Below, piece after piece: positions 1 through 11,083 of a stretch of 39,125 bases of DNA; the first letter of the stretch is position 1, and each line of letters starts with the position of its first letter. This stretch comes from Parcubacteria group bacterium GW2011_GWA2_40_143. GTDB lineage: Bacteria; Patescibacteriota; Minisyncoccia; UBA9983. Both the position numbers and the translations under genes were made by a program. The stretch is from contig LBYH01000005.1 of assembly GCA_000996035.1 (NCBI GenBank), positions 1 to 39,125 of the forward strand. Direction: 5' to 3'. The notes below the pieces were generated by a model. It made no database searches, had not been told where the DNA came from, and saw nothing but the letters and a program-made list of their open reading frames with translations.

Positions 1-483
1 ACTGGTATTCGGATAAAATTTCTTTAAAACCAAAGAAGGAACGAGAGAAAAAATGATTACGGCGGCCGCTATAAAATAAATTACGCTAAGAGCAAAAGAA
101 TTAAAAGCTCCTTGTTCCGCTTCCACAAAAAGACCTATTAAAAAAGTAAAAGTGAACAAAAAAGCCAAAATATAAAGAATAGCGGTAATAGCAAAATTAA
201 AAATTATTAATTGTTTCCAACCAAAATTTCCTTTTAAAAGCATCTTCTCCGCGCGATAGAGAGAAAATATGTAAATCAAAGAACTTAGCGCAGCAGGAAT
301 AAACAAGAATATGACCGATAAAAAATCTATGTCGAAAAAGATATCAATCTCCCAATAGCCAAAAGAATAATAATGGATTGCAAAAAGGGACAAGAAAAAT
401 AGAAATATCGCGCTCTTCCATCTTATTCGCGGTTTTTGCTCTAAAGTGTTGTTTATTTGATTCGCTAAAAATGATTCATTCAT
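1..483 (-). CDS. hypothetical multi-pass membrane protein, 3' truncated by window edge
   Basis: Reverse strand open from ATG at 483 to the window edge: MNESFLANQINNTLEQKPRIRWKSAIFLFFLSLFAIHYYSFGYWEIDIFFDIDFLSVIFLFIPAALSSLIYIFSLYR..., several hydrophobic segments. Not in the supplied ORF track, probably because it has no stop in the window. Confidence 0.55.
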   Translation of the reverse strand, partial: MNESFLANQINNTLEQKPRIRWKSAIFLFFLSLFAIHYYSFGYWEIDIFFDIDFLSVIFLFIPAALSSLIYIFSLYRAEKMLLKGNFGWKQLIIFNFAITAILYILAFLFTFTFLIGLFVEAEQGAFNSFALSVIYFIAAAVIIFSLVPSLVLKKFYPNTS

Positions 484-545
484 TTTTCTATATTTAGATT
501 TATTATACTCCTTCTATAGAAAAATGCAAACTTCGCAGCGCTACA

Positions 546-639
546 TTCAATAACTAATTGCAACACCTGTTTTCTCTAATAATACCTCAAGCGGAGTTTT
601 TCCGCCAAATCTTTTTCTTTGATGAGTATTTTTTGGAAT
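546..639 (-). pseudogene. possible C-terminal remnant of a DDE transposase (IS3/IS30/IS481-like)
   Basis: Reverse strand reads IPKNTHQRKRFGGKTPLEVLLEKTGVAISY*, resembling the R.H..LG.KTP.EV tail of DDE transposases; an in-frame stop lies just upstream (complement of 667-669) and no catalytic core is present. Confidence 0.4.
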
Positions 640-675
640 AGTTCCTAATGAACTAGGAACTAGGAACTATTTGAT

Positions 676-705
676 TTGACACATACTGCCAGTCTCTCTT
701 ATAAT
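676..705 (+). promoter_or_regulatory. sigma70-type promoter for groES-groEL
   Basis: TTGACA (676-681), 18 nt, TATAAT (700-705), upstream of groES. Confidence 0.6.
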
Positions 706-753
706 CCAAGACATTAAAGGCTAATCGCGCAAAGCGAATCTAATAAAAGCAAT

Positions 754-2741
<1,988 letters not shown>

Positions 2742-2764
2742 TAAACAACAAAGTAGTAAAAAAC

Positions 2765-2794
2765 AAAAACTTGGCTATTTATAGCCAAGTTTTT
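2765..2794 (+). terminator. Rho-independent terminator after groEL
   Basis: AAAAACTTGGCTA-TTT-ATAGCCAAGTTTTT hairpin followed by a T-rich tract. Confidence 0.8.
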
Positions 2795-2822
2795 GTTTAG
2801 CTTTAGATTGAGCATTGTAGTA

Positions 2823-2850
2823 TTGATTTTTATATTTGACATAGTATAAT
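2823..2850 (+). promoter_or_regulatory. promoter for RNase P RNA
   Basis: TTGATT (2823-2828), 16 nt, TATAAT (2845-2850), immediately before the rnpB P1 helix. Confidence 0.55.
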
Positions 2851-2858
2851 GAGTGTGG

Positions 2859-3221
2859 TTTTACATCGCGCGACTGCTCCGCTTATAGCGGGGAGGAAAG
2901 TCCGAACACGTCCGGCTTTAAGCCGGAGGACGGTAGCGGGTAACGCCCGTCTGCCTCGCTTATAGCGTGGCAAGGGATGCGAGCAGAGACGTTGGCTTAA
3001 GAGATTAAGCCAAAGCCCTTATGGGGTTAGCTCGGGCGGAAACGCTCGGGGTGAAACGGCTAAATTCCTACCTACGCGCAAGGCCGTATTCTGTCAGGTT
3101 TAAAGCTTGACAGAAAGTGCCGCTTGACCGCCGGAGTAATTCGGCGGCTAGATAAATAGTCGCGCTTTGCTTTTCGCCATTTGGCGAGGCAAAGACAGAA
3201 TTCGGCTTATAGATGTGAAAT
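2859..3221 (+). ncRNA. rnpB: RNase P RNA (bacterial type A-like)
   Basis: Conserved GAGGAAAGTCCGAACAC near the 5' end, GGGTGAAACGGCTAAATTCC in the middle, AGACAGAATTCGGCTTATAG near the 3' end; flanking TTACATC (2861-2867) and GATGTGA (3212-3218) can pair as P1. Confidence 0.93.
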
Positions 3222-3228
3222 CAAATAT

Positions 3229-3263
3229 CAAACAATCCTTCGCTTACGGCGAAGGATTGTTTG
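3229..3263 (+). terminator. strong hairpin after rnpB, probable terminator
   Basis: CAAACAATCCTTCGC-TTACG-GCGAAGGATTGTTTG, perfect 15-bp stem; only a weak U-tract follows. Confidence 0.55.
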
Positions 3264-3329
3264 TATAAATATCCATTTTTGTTTTATAATAAAGAAACAA
3301 ATAATTAACAGCTTATTAAAGTAAAAAAA

Positions 3330-5747
3330 ATGAATAATATTGAAAAAGAAACAGAAGCCGTAAAATTGTCGGATAAAAGTGAACTAAAGAAGAAAACACT
3401 TTCTTTTGAAAAAATTTCGTATTGGATTATCGGCGCGATTTTGTTTTTAATGCCTGTCTTTGTTTTTCCGAATTTTGTCGCTCCCGTTCATCCCATGAAG
3501 ACGACACTTTTTTTCGGGGGAGTTTTTGCCGCCGCCGCTTTTTGGCTTTTTGGCTTTTTTAAAAAAGGCTCAATCAAGTTTACCGGCAATGTTCTTTACT
3601 TCGTTTTCGGTTTAATGCTGGCGGTCTGGCTTGCTTCGTCTTTTTACTCATTAAACGCTGGCAATTCTTTTTTTGGCAAGATAAACAGCATAGAAACATT
3701 TTTCATGCTTTTGGCGATGGCGTTATATATGTTTCTTGTGTCAAATCATTTTAAGACGGAAAAAAGATTATTTAATTTTTTCTTGATTGTCTTTGTTTCC
3801 GCCGCCGTGGTTTTTATCTATCAAGCGGTTCACTTGCTTTTGGGTTTTGATCTTTTGCCTTTGGCTTATTTTAAACCAAAGGCGGCCAACCTTGTGGGTA
3901 AATGGAACGACTTTTCAATATTTTTTGGTTTGATTGGCGTATTATCTTTGGTATTTTTCCGGACATTTAAATCAAGCGCGATGGTCAAAACGATTCTTAT
4001 CGCCGCTTTGGCGACAACGGTCATCGTCCTTGTTTTTACAAACTTTCTTTTAAATTGGATTGTGCTTGGTTCCATCGCTCTGATTGTTTTAGTATATTCT
4101 TTATTTAAGAAAGATATTAAGAACAAGATTAAAACAATAAAAGTTCCGCTTTTGTTTATTGTTTTGGCTTTATTTTTTATACTCTTTAGAGGTATTTCCG
4201 GCGATATTTCCACGAGCGTCGGTCTTGGCACTTCCGAAGTGAGACCGGCTTTCTCTTCCACCATGAGCATTGCAAAAGGCGTTATCAAGGAGGGACCGGT
4301 TCGCGCCGCGCTCGGGAGCGGTCCGAATACTTTTTCAATTCTATGGGCTAGAATGAAGCCGCTTAGCGTGAATAACACCATCTTTTGGAACACGAATTTT
4401 CCTTCGGGGCTGGGGCACGCGCCAACACTCTTGGCCACAACCGGTATTTTGGGCGGACTTTCTCTCTTGTTTTTTGCCATTATGTTTTTAAAACAAGGAC
4501 TTTACGTGTTTAAGAGTGGGCGCGCTGACGGAGACTTTTTAACCGCTGTCGGTTGGGCGTCATTTTTGGGCGCGGCTTATCTTTGGATTATGATTGTGTT
4601 TTATACTCCAGGGATAGTTATCATGTCTTTGGCGTTTGCTTTAACCGGCATAATGATTTCCACTTTGTCCTTATTAAGAAACAGCAAAGAGAGGGAATTG
4701 TCTTTCGCGGGCAAGAAGATGGGCTTTATTTTTAGCGGGGTGATTTTGGTAATGATTATAGGCGCGGCGGCTCTCTTCTATATGCAAGCCTCTAAATTTT
4801 TGGCTCTTGGTTATTATGGAAAGGGGGTAAAAGCATTTAATATCAACGGCGATATTGGTGTCGCTGAGAATAATCTTAAAAAGGCGGTTTTTTTAGACGG
4901 AAATCAAGATGAGTATAGAAGATCTTTGGCGGAGCTTGGTTTGGTTAAAATTAACAGCGGTGTTTATAAGCCGGGAGAATCGGAAGAAGAAACGATAAAA
5001 TTTGGCGAAGCTCTAAACTATTCCATAGAAGTTGCCAAAATGGCGACAAAAGTTGATAGTTTAAGCGCTGAGAACTGGATGCAATTGGGCGGCGTGTATG
5101 AATTGGCCGCCAAGTATGGAATAGAGAATGCCGAGGAAATGGCGATGGTTTCTTATCAAGAAGCAGCTAAAGTTTCTCCTTTGAATCCCAATCCGTTTTA
5201 TTTGGCGGCAAGATTAAAGTTCTTGCTTGGTAAGAACAGCGAAGCCAAGGAATATTTAGATTACGCTCTTTCTCTAAAGCCGGATTTCGCTTCCGCGCTT
5301 TATCTCGCGGCGCAAATTCAAATTAAAGAAGGGAATACAAAAGAGGCCATTATGAAGATGATACAAGCGGCTGTTGCCGCGCCCGGAGATATCGGATTGC
5401 ATTTCCAGTTGGGCGTGCTTGCTTACCAAAATAAGGATATGGAAACGGCTCGTCTGGCTTTTGAAAAAGTAATTCTTCTCAATCCATTTTACGCCAATGC
5501 CAAGTATTTTCTCGGCTTGATATATGACGGACAGGGTTTAAACGAACAAGCTTTGGAGCAGTTTAAAGGAATACTTGAAACCAATCCCGGCAATAAAGAA
5601 GTGGAAAAGATAATTCAAAATATTTTGAGCGGCAAGGGCGCTTTGAGTGGTGTTGCCACGCTACAAGGCGTTAATCCTCCAATTTCCGATAAAACAGATG
5701 ACAAGTTAAAAGAACCGAACGAGATTGAAGATAAAAAATCCGAATAA
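3330..5747 (+). CDS. O-antigen ligase/polymerase-like membrane protein with C-terminal TPR repeats
   Basis: 805 aa; multiple TM segments, then TPR-like helices (AENWMQLGGVYELAAKYG..., FASALYLAAQIQIKEGNTKEAI..., YANAKYFLGLIYDGQGLNEQALEQFKGILETNP). Confidence 0.8.
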   Translation: MNNIEKETEAVKLSDKSELKKKTLSFEKISYWIIGAILFLMPVFVFPNFVAPVHPMKTTLFFGGVFAAAAFWLFGFFKKGSIKFTGNVLYFVFGLMLAVWLASSFYSLNAGNSFFGKINSIETFFMLLAMALYMFLVSNHFKTEKRLFNFFLIVFVSAAVVFIYQAVHLLLGFDLLPLAYFKPKAANLVGKWNDFSIFFGLIGVLSLVFFRTFKSSAMVKTILIAALATTVIVLVFTNFLLNWIVLGSIALIVLVYSLFKKDIKNKIKTIKVPLLFIVLALFFILFRGISGDISTSVGLGTSEVRPAFSSTMSIAKGVIKEGPVRAALGSGPNTFSILWARMKPLSVNNTIFWNTNFPSGLGHAPTLLATTGILGGLSLLFFAIMFLKQGLYVFKSGRADGDFLTAVGWASFLGAAYLWIMIVFYTPGIVIMSLAFALTGIMISTLSLLRNSKERELSFAGKKMGFIFSGVILVMIIGAAALFYMQASKFLALGYYGKGVKAFNINGDIGVAENNLKKAVFLDGNQDEYRRSLAELGLVKINSGVYKPGESEEETIKFGEALNYSIEVAKMATKVDSLSAENWMQLGGVYELAAKYGIENAEEMAMVSYQEAAKVSPLNPNPFYLAARLKFLLGKNSEAKEYLDYALSLKPDFASALYLAAQIQIKEGNTKEAIMKMIQAAVAAPGDIGLHFQLGVLAYQNKDMETARLAFEKVILLNPFYANAKYFLGLIYDGQGLNEQALEQFKGILETNPGNKEVEKIIQNILSGKGALSGVATLQGVNPPISDKTDDKLKEPNEIEDKKSE

Positions 5748-5749
5748 CC

Positions 5750-7429
5750 ATGGTAAAGAAGATTCTCAGGATTTTTAATTATGAACTTGGCGGCCTGCAC
5801 AAGGCCGCCTTGGTTTTGGCTTTCTCCTCTGTTATTTCGGCTTTTCTGGGTATCTTTAGAGACAGATTACTCGCCTCCAAATTTGGCGCTAGCGAATCTC
5901 TGGACATATATTACGCCGCTTTTAAAATTCCTGATCTTCTTTATATTGCACTTTTATCTTTGGTTTCCGTTACTGTTCTTATTCCGATATTTTTGGATAA
6001 AAATTACAAATCGCAAAAAGAAGCCGGCCGATTCTTAAATGGCATATTAACTTCTTTTTTGCTGGCTGTCGCCGCGCTTAGCGTGGCGGCTTTTTTTGCC
6101 ACTCCTTACTTTGTCGGTCTGGTGGCGCCAGGTTTTGGCGATGAGGCAAGCGCCAAATTGATTTTAGTCACCAAGGTGTTGCTTTTATCACCGCTTTTTT
6201 TAGGGCTTTCCAACCTTCTTTCAAGCGTAGTTCAATCTTACAATAAGTTTTTTATCTACGCCCTTAGTCCTGTTTTTTACAATGCTGGCATTATTTTCGG
6301 CATAGTCTTTTTTTCAGAAAAGTATGGATTGGTCGGGGTGGCCATGGGTGTGGCTTTTGGGGCATTTCTGCACCTTGCGGTTCAGTTGCCTACCGTTTTT
6401 AAATTGGGCTTTATCCCTATGGCGAGTCTTAAAATAAATCTCAAAGAAACTCTAATGGTGGCTAAAATGTCTTTGCCGCGCACCTTTGGATTGGGGCTTA
6501 ATCAAATCGCTTTAATTTTTATAACCGCCTTTGCTTCTTTTCTCGGCGCGGGCAGTATTGCCGTGTTTAATCTTTCTTTTAATTTGCAGTCGGTTCCTTT
6601 GGCGGTAATAGGAGTCAGCTACAGCGTAGCCGCTTTCCCCACTCTGGCAAAGTATTTTGTAAGAAATCAGAAAGAAGAATTCAACGCGCACGTGGTGGCG
6701 GCCGCGAGGCAGATCTTGTTTTGGTCGGCGCCGGTGTCCGCTCTGGTGATAGTGTTGCGCGCTCAAATAGTAAGAGTTATTCTGGGCGCCGGAGAATTTG
6801 GCTGGCGCGACACCAGACTTACCGCCGCCGCGTTGGCTATCTTTGCCGTTTCGGTTACGGCTCAAGCTGGTATCATTCTTTTTACAAGAGCTTTTTACGC
6901 CGCAGGCAAAACATGGAAACCGGTCGTAATCAATCTGGTATCCACTGTTTTTATAATTATCGCTTCTTTTTTTTCTTTAAAATTCTTCGGAGCCTTCGCT
7001 AGTCACGAGGCAGTCATAAAAGAAGCGTTGAGAGTCGGCGATGTGGCTTCATCCGGCGTGTTGGCTTTGCCGGCGGTATTTTCCATGGGAATGATTTTGA
7101 ACGTGTTTCTTTTGTTAATTATTTTTCAGAAAGAATTCGGCTCAATATGCCAATTGTTGGCAAAAACTTTTTTTCAGGTTGTTTTTTCTTCTTTCGCTTT
7201 AGCCACCGTGTCTTATCTCTCTCTTAATATTTTTGATGATATTTTTGATATAAACACTTTTATTGGAATATTTTCTCAAGGCGCTTTGGCGGCCGCTTTC
7301 GGTTTTGCCGCGTGGTATCTTGTTTTAAAGTTCATGAAAAGCAACGAACTTGAAGAAATTGCCAAATCTCTAAGACAAAAATTCTGGAAAACAAATGTCA
7401 TCGCTCCGGAACCGGACAGGATAGATTAA
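5750..7429 (+). CDS. murJ: lipid II flippase MurJ / MviN family
   Basis: 559 aa; N-terminus SSVISAFLGIFRDRLLASKFGASESLDIYYAAFKIPDLLY and a MATE/MviN-like multi-TM pattern. Confidence 0.9.
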   Translation: MVKKILRIFNYELGGLHKAALVLAFSSVISAFLGIFRDRLLASKFGASESLDIYYAAFKIPDLLYIALLSLVSVTVLIPIFLDKNYKSQKEAGRFLNGILTSFLLAVAALSVAAFFATPYFVGLVAPGFGDEASAKLILVTKVLLLSPLFLGLSNLLSSVVQSYNKFFIYALSPVFYNAGIIFGIVFFSEKYGLVGVAMGVAFGAFLHLAVQLPTVFKLGFIPMASLKINLKETLMVAKMSLPRTFGLGLNQIALIFITAFASFLGAGSIAVFNLSFNLQSVPLAVIGVSYSVAAFPTLAKYFVRNQKEEFNAHVVAAARQILFWSAPVSALVIVLRAQIVRVILGAGEFGWRDTRLTAAALAIFAVSVTAQAGIILFTRAFYAAGKTWKPVVINLVSTVFIIIASFFSLKFFGAFASHEAVIKEALRVGDVASSGVLALPAVFSMGMILNVFLLLIIFQKEFGSICQLLAKTFFQVVFSSFALATVSYLSLNIFDDIFDINTFIGIFSQGALAAAFGFAAWYLVLKFMKSNELEEIAKSLRQKFWKTNVIAPEPDRID

Positions 7430-7472
7430 TTCCAAGTGGAGTTTTATGGGCTATTCTGCTATTATTTAGCGC

Positions 7473-9263
7473 ATGAATAGCAGTAATATACGTAACTTTT
7501 CTATTATAGCCCATATTGATCACGGCAAGAGTACTCTTGCCGACAGGATTCTTGAGATAACCGGCTCGGTTGAAAAGAGAAAGATGAAAGAGCAATTGCT
7601 TGACTCAATGGAATTGGAAAGAGAAAGGGGAATAACGATTAAAATGCAACCGGTGAGAATGAAGTTTAAGGATCATGTTTTAAATCTAATAGACACACCC
7701 GGCCACATTGATTTTAATTACGAAGTTTCCAGAGCACTAAAGGCGGTGGAGGGTGCCGTTTTACTCGTTGATGCCACGCAAGGCGTGCAAGCGCAAACCA
7801 TCACAAACGTGGAAATGGCGAAATGTCTCGGCTTGGTGATAATACCTGTTTTAAACAAAATAGATCTGCCAACGGCGAGGATAGATGAAGTTAAAAAAGA
7901 AGTAATGGAATTTTTGGAATGCGGCGAAGAAGAAGTTTTGCAAGTTTCCGGCAAGACCGGCGCCGGCGTGGAAGAGCTCTTGAGCGAGATTGTAAAACGC
8001 GTTCCTCCGCCCAAAGAAGAAATATCAAGCGGAGCGAGAGCCATCGTGTTTGACTTTGAATATTCACTCCATCAGGGAATGATTGTGTACGTAAGAGTAA
8101 CCGATGGCGAGATAAAAAAAGGCGATCAGCTCAAGCTTTATCAAGCGGGAGAAATATTTTCAGTCGGTGAGATCGGTTTCTTTTCGCCGGAAAAAAAGCC
8201 GGCAGATTCTCTTTCCGCCGGCGAGATCGGTTATATCGTTACCGCCATAAAAAAGGCCAGCATTGGCACGGTGGGAGACACGGTGGTATCCGTTAAAGAG
8301 CCGCTGTCGCCGCTGGGCGGCTATATGCAGCCTAAACCCGTGGTATGGGCCAGCATCTATCCGGAATCGCAAGAAGATCTGGCGGAGTTCAGACGCTCGC
8401 TTGAGAGACTCAAACTCTCAGATAGCTCGCTCTCTTTTGAAGAAGAGCAAAGTGGATCAATGGGGCGGGGCTTTAGATGCGGCTTTTTGGGGATGCTTCA
8501 TTTGGAAATAGTGATAGAAAGACTTAAAAGAGAATTTAATCTTAATCTTGTGGTGGCAATGCCGACTATCACTTACAAGGTGTTACTCATGGACGACAAA
8601 GAAGTGGAAATTTATTCTCCTAATCTTTTTCCTGAAGAGAATCTTATTAAAAAAGTTTTTGAGCAGTGGGTTGATATGCAGATAATAATACCGCCGGACA
8701 GGCTCGGCGGCTTAATGCCGCTGCTTTACGAGCACGAGGCGGAAGTGGGCGAGATGGAGCAATTCGGCAAGAGCAGAAATATAATAAACGCTAAAATGCC
8801 GCTGAGAGAATTGATGAGAAACTTTTTTGACGAACTTAAAAGCGTTACATCCGGTTACGGTTCTTTAAGTTATAAAATATCGGGCATGAGGGAAGCGCCA
8901 AACGGCAGTATCGTGAAGCTGGATATTTACGTGGCGGAGGAGATAATTCCGGCTTTTTCAAAAATTGTGAGCAAAGCGCGGGTGGAAAAAGATGCCGAGG
9001 TGGCGGTGGAGAAACTTAAAGATCTCATACCAAGAGCGCTTTTTGCCATTAAGATTCAGGCCAAGGCGCTTGGCAGAATATTGGCTTCAAGATCTATCAC
9101 TCCGCTTAAAAAAGACGTTACCGGTTATTTGTACGGAGGAGATATAACCAGAAAAAAGAAACTCTGGGAAAAACAAAAAAGAGGCAAAGAAAAACTCAAA
9201 AAACTTGGCAAAGGCAACGTAAATATCCCCCAGGATGTGTTTGTGAAAATGATGCAGGGGTGA
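7473..9263 (+). CDS. lepA: elongation factor 4 (LepA)
   Basis: 596 aa; NIRNFSIIAHIDHGKSTLADRILE, DSMELERERGITIKMQPVRM, NLIDTPGHIDFNYEVSRAL, NKIDLP; C-terminus KKLWEKQKRGKEKLKKLGKGNVNIPQDVFVKMM. Confidence 0.98.
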   Translation: MNSSNIRNFSIIAHIDHGKSTLADRILEITGSVEKRKMKEQLLDSMELERERGITIKMQPVRMKFKDHVLNLIDTPGHIDFNYEVSRALKAVEGAVLLVDATQGVQAQTITNVEMAKCLGLVIIPVLNKIDLPTARIDEVKKEVMEFLECGEEEVLQVSGKTGAGVEELLSEIVKRVPPPKEEISSGARAIVFDFEYSLHQGMIVYVRVTDGEIKKGDQLKLYQAGEIFSVGEIGFFSPEKKPADSLSAGEIGYIVTAIKKASIGTVGDTVVSVKEPLSPLGGYMQPKPVVWASIYPESQEDLAEFRRSLERLKLSDSSLSFEEEQSGSMGRGFRCGFLGMLHLEIVIERLKREFNLNLVVAMPTITYKVLLMDDKEVEIYSPNLFPEENLIKKVFEQWVDMQIIIPPDRLGGLMPLLYEHEAEVGEMEQFGKSRNIINAKMPLRELMRNFFDELKSVTSGYGSLSYKISGMREAPNGSIVKLDIYVAEEIIPAFSKIVSKARVEKDAEVAVEKLKDLIPRALFAIKIQAKALGRILASRSITPLKKDVTGYLYGGDITRKKKLWEKQKRGKEKLKKLGKGNVNIPQDVFVKMMQG

Positions 9264-9274
9264 GTCGAGCAAAT

Positions 9275-9296
9275 GATACTGTTTCGTAATTCAAAG
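9275..9296 (+). repeat. dispersed 22-nt repeat (copy 1)
   Basis: GATACTGTTTCGTAATTCAAAG; 20/22 identical to 36995-37016 and to the reverse complement of 36876-36897. Confidence 0.7.
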
Positions 9297-9300
9297 ATTA

Positions 9301-9414
9301 CTAATAAAAGGCCGGCAATATGAGAGACATAATCATGCCAAGAGCGGCTATGATGCTGATGACTGTCCAAATGATTTGGTGTCTTCTTTTTTGGCGATGG
9401 GTTTTTCCTAACAT
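9301..9414 (-). CDS. small single-TM basic protein (37 aa)
   Basis: MLGKTHRQKRRHQIIWTVISIIAALGMIMSLILPAFY*; basic N-terminus plus one TM segment. Not in the supplied track because of its size. Confidence 0.5.
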   Translation of the reverse strand: MLGKTHRQKRRHQIIWTVISIIAALGMIMSLILPAFY

Positions 9415-9434
9415 ATTGGTATAATAATATTTAT

Positions 9435-9818
9435 ATGCTGGAATTTCAAGAAAAACAAAAAACCAGAAAACTTATATATTCAAATTGGAGCTTGATGATA
9501 CTTTCAATAGCTGCTGTTCTTATGTTTTTTTCTCTCGCTAAGATTTATGTAAAAAGCAGAGAAGCCAAAGCTAAAAACGAGGAAATAATAAATATTCTTG
9601 AAACGGCAAAAGAAAGGGGACTAAGCATAAAAGAAGGAATAGAGCGTCTTGAAGGAGAGTTTGGAGCGGAAAAGGAAATTCGCGACAGATTTGACGTGGC
9701 GAAACCGGGCGAGAAGGCGATTGTGATAATAAACAGATCGGAGGAAACTCCATCGCCGCCGGAAAAAAAGGAAAGCTTTATTCTTAAGCTCTGGCATGTT
9801 ATAAATATCTTTGATTAA
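9435..9818 (+). CDS. FtsB/DivIC-like septum formation initiator protein
   Basis: 127 aa; short N-terminus, one TM, coiled coil with hydrophobic heptads, E+R-rich tail; sits between lepA and murB. Confidence 0.6.
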   Translation: MLEFQEKQKTRKLIYSNWSLMILSIAAVLMFFSLAKIYVKSREAKAKNEEIINILETAKERGLSIKEGIERLEGEFGAEKEIRDRFDVAKPGEKAIVIINRSEETPSPPEKKESFILKLWHVINIFD

Positions 9819-9831
9819 GCTTTAGAAAAAA

Positions 9832-9902
9832 GCGGAATTGGTTTAGTGGTAGAATGCGACCTTCCCAAGGTTGAGACACGGGTTCGATTCCCGTATTCCG
9901 CA
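9832..9902 (+). tRNA. tRNA-Gly (CCC)
   Basis: GCGGAAT acceptor stem paired with ATTCCGC; anticodon loop TTCCCAA; T arm ACGGGTTCGATTCCCGT. Confidence 0.95.
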
Positions 9903-9933
9903 AAACTTTTATTTAAGACGATAATTTGTTATT

Positions 9934-10833
9934 ATGGGTGTCATGATAGACATTAAAGAGAATGAATCGCTTTCAAAACATACCACCTTTAAACTGGGCG
10001 GGCCGGCTCGGTATCTTGTAGCGGCCAAGACAAAAGAAGATATTATTGAGGCGGTAAATTTTGCCAAAGAGAAGGAACTGCCTTTCTATATACTTGGCGG
10101 TGGCAGTAATATTTTGATAAGAGACGAGGGATATAACGGCGTGATTATCAAACCGCAGATCGGGGGAGTAAGAATTGAAGAAGATAGAATTATTGCCGGC
10201 GCCGGCGCTTTGCTGAGTCAGGCCATGAACATGTCTATCCAAAGCGGCTTGGCCGGCTTGGAGTGGGCGGCAGGGGTGCCAGGCGCCACAGGCGGAGCCA
10301 TAAACGGTAATGCTGGCGCTTACGGCCAATCCATGTCCGATCTTGTTGAATCGGTTTTGGTTTTGGAAGAAGACTTAAATGGAAATTGGATTGAGAAAAA
10401 ATATAAAATGGAAGATTGTGGCTTTTTATACAGAAAAAGTTGCTTTAAAGACAAGGAGAATAAAAAATTTATTATAGAAACAGAGCTTAAATTGCGTAAG
10501 GGTAATAAAGAGGAAAGTATGGCCAAGATAAAAGACATCCTCACGCAAAGAAGAGAAAAAGTGCCGCCGCAGCCTTCCGCCGGATGCGTGTTTAAAAATA
10601 TAAAATCGCCGGACGGCAAGGAGCTTATTCGCGCCGTAGGCCCTCTTATACAAGAATGCGGACTTAAGGGTGTGAGAGTGGGTGGCGCGGAAGTGTCTCC
10701 CGTGCACGCCAATTATATAGTAAACGCCGATAACGCCACTTCGCAAGACGTGATTGATTTGATAAAAATTGTTCAGGAAAAGGTCAAAGAAAAATTCAAT
10801 ATGGATTTGGAGACGGAAATCGTCGTATTGTAG
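9934..10833 (+). CDS. murB: UDP-N-acetylmuramate dehydrogenase (MurB)
   Basis: 299 aa; HTTFKLGGPARYLV, YILGGGSNILIRDEGYNGVIIK, AGVPGATGGAINGNAGAYG, PSAGCVFKN. Start may be the ATG at 9943. Confidence 0.96.
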   Translation: MGVMIDIKENESLSKHTTFKLGGPARYLVAAKTKEDIIEAVNFAKEKELPFYILGGGSNILIRDEGYNGVIIKPQIGGVRIEEDRIIAGAGALLSQAMNMSIQSGLAGLEWAAGVPGATGGAINGNAGAYGQSMSDLVESVLVLEEDLNGNWIEKKYKMEDCGFLYRKSCFKDKENKKFIIETELKLRKGNKEESMAKIKDILTQRREKVPPQPSAGCVFKNIKSPDGKELIRAVGPLIQECGLKGVRVGGAEVSPVHANYIVNADNATSQDVIDLIKIVQEKVKEKFNMDLETEIVVL

Positions 10834-10876
10834 CGCGACTTGGTAAGCGATTTTAAATTATGTATAATAAAATACA

Positions 10877-11071
10877 ATGAAAAATAATTGGTTAAGCTTA
10901 ATACTCGGTTTATTTCTAATCATTTTTGCTTTTTTAGGTTTGCCTTCAAGCGTGAAGAATAAGATGCTTATCGGAGTTGGAACAGTCGTGGCGATCTTAT
11001 CTTTTAGGGAGATTGCCGGCAAAAAGGTTGCGATAAATATGCCGGAATCCAATACAGACGGTGCGAATTAA
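10877..11071 (+). CDS. small membrane protein, hypothetical
   Basis: 64 aa MKNNWLSLILGLFLIIFAFLGLPSSVKNKMLIGVGTVVAILSFREIAG..., two hydrophobic segments, consistent with operon spacing. Confidence 0.55.
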   Translation: MKNNWLSLILGLFLIIFAFLGLPSSVKNKMLIGVGTVVAILSFREIAGKKVAINMPESNTDGAN

Positions 11072-11083
11072 GCTTTTTTCAAA

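Noticed and set aside
480-753. CIRCE (HrcA) operator upstream of groES
   Set aside because: No TTAGCACTC-N9-GAGTGCTAA match found; only a sigma70-like promoter.
3097-3120. Imperfect palindrome CTGTCAGGTTTAAAGCTTGACAG as another member of the palindrome family
   Set aside because: Lies within RNase P RNA and is better explained as one of its own helices.
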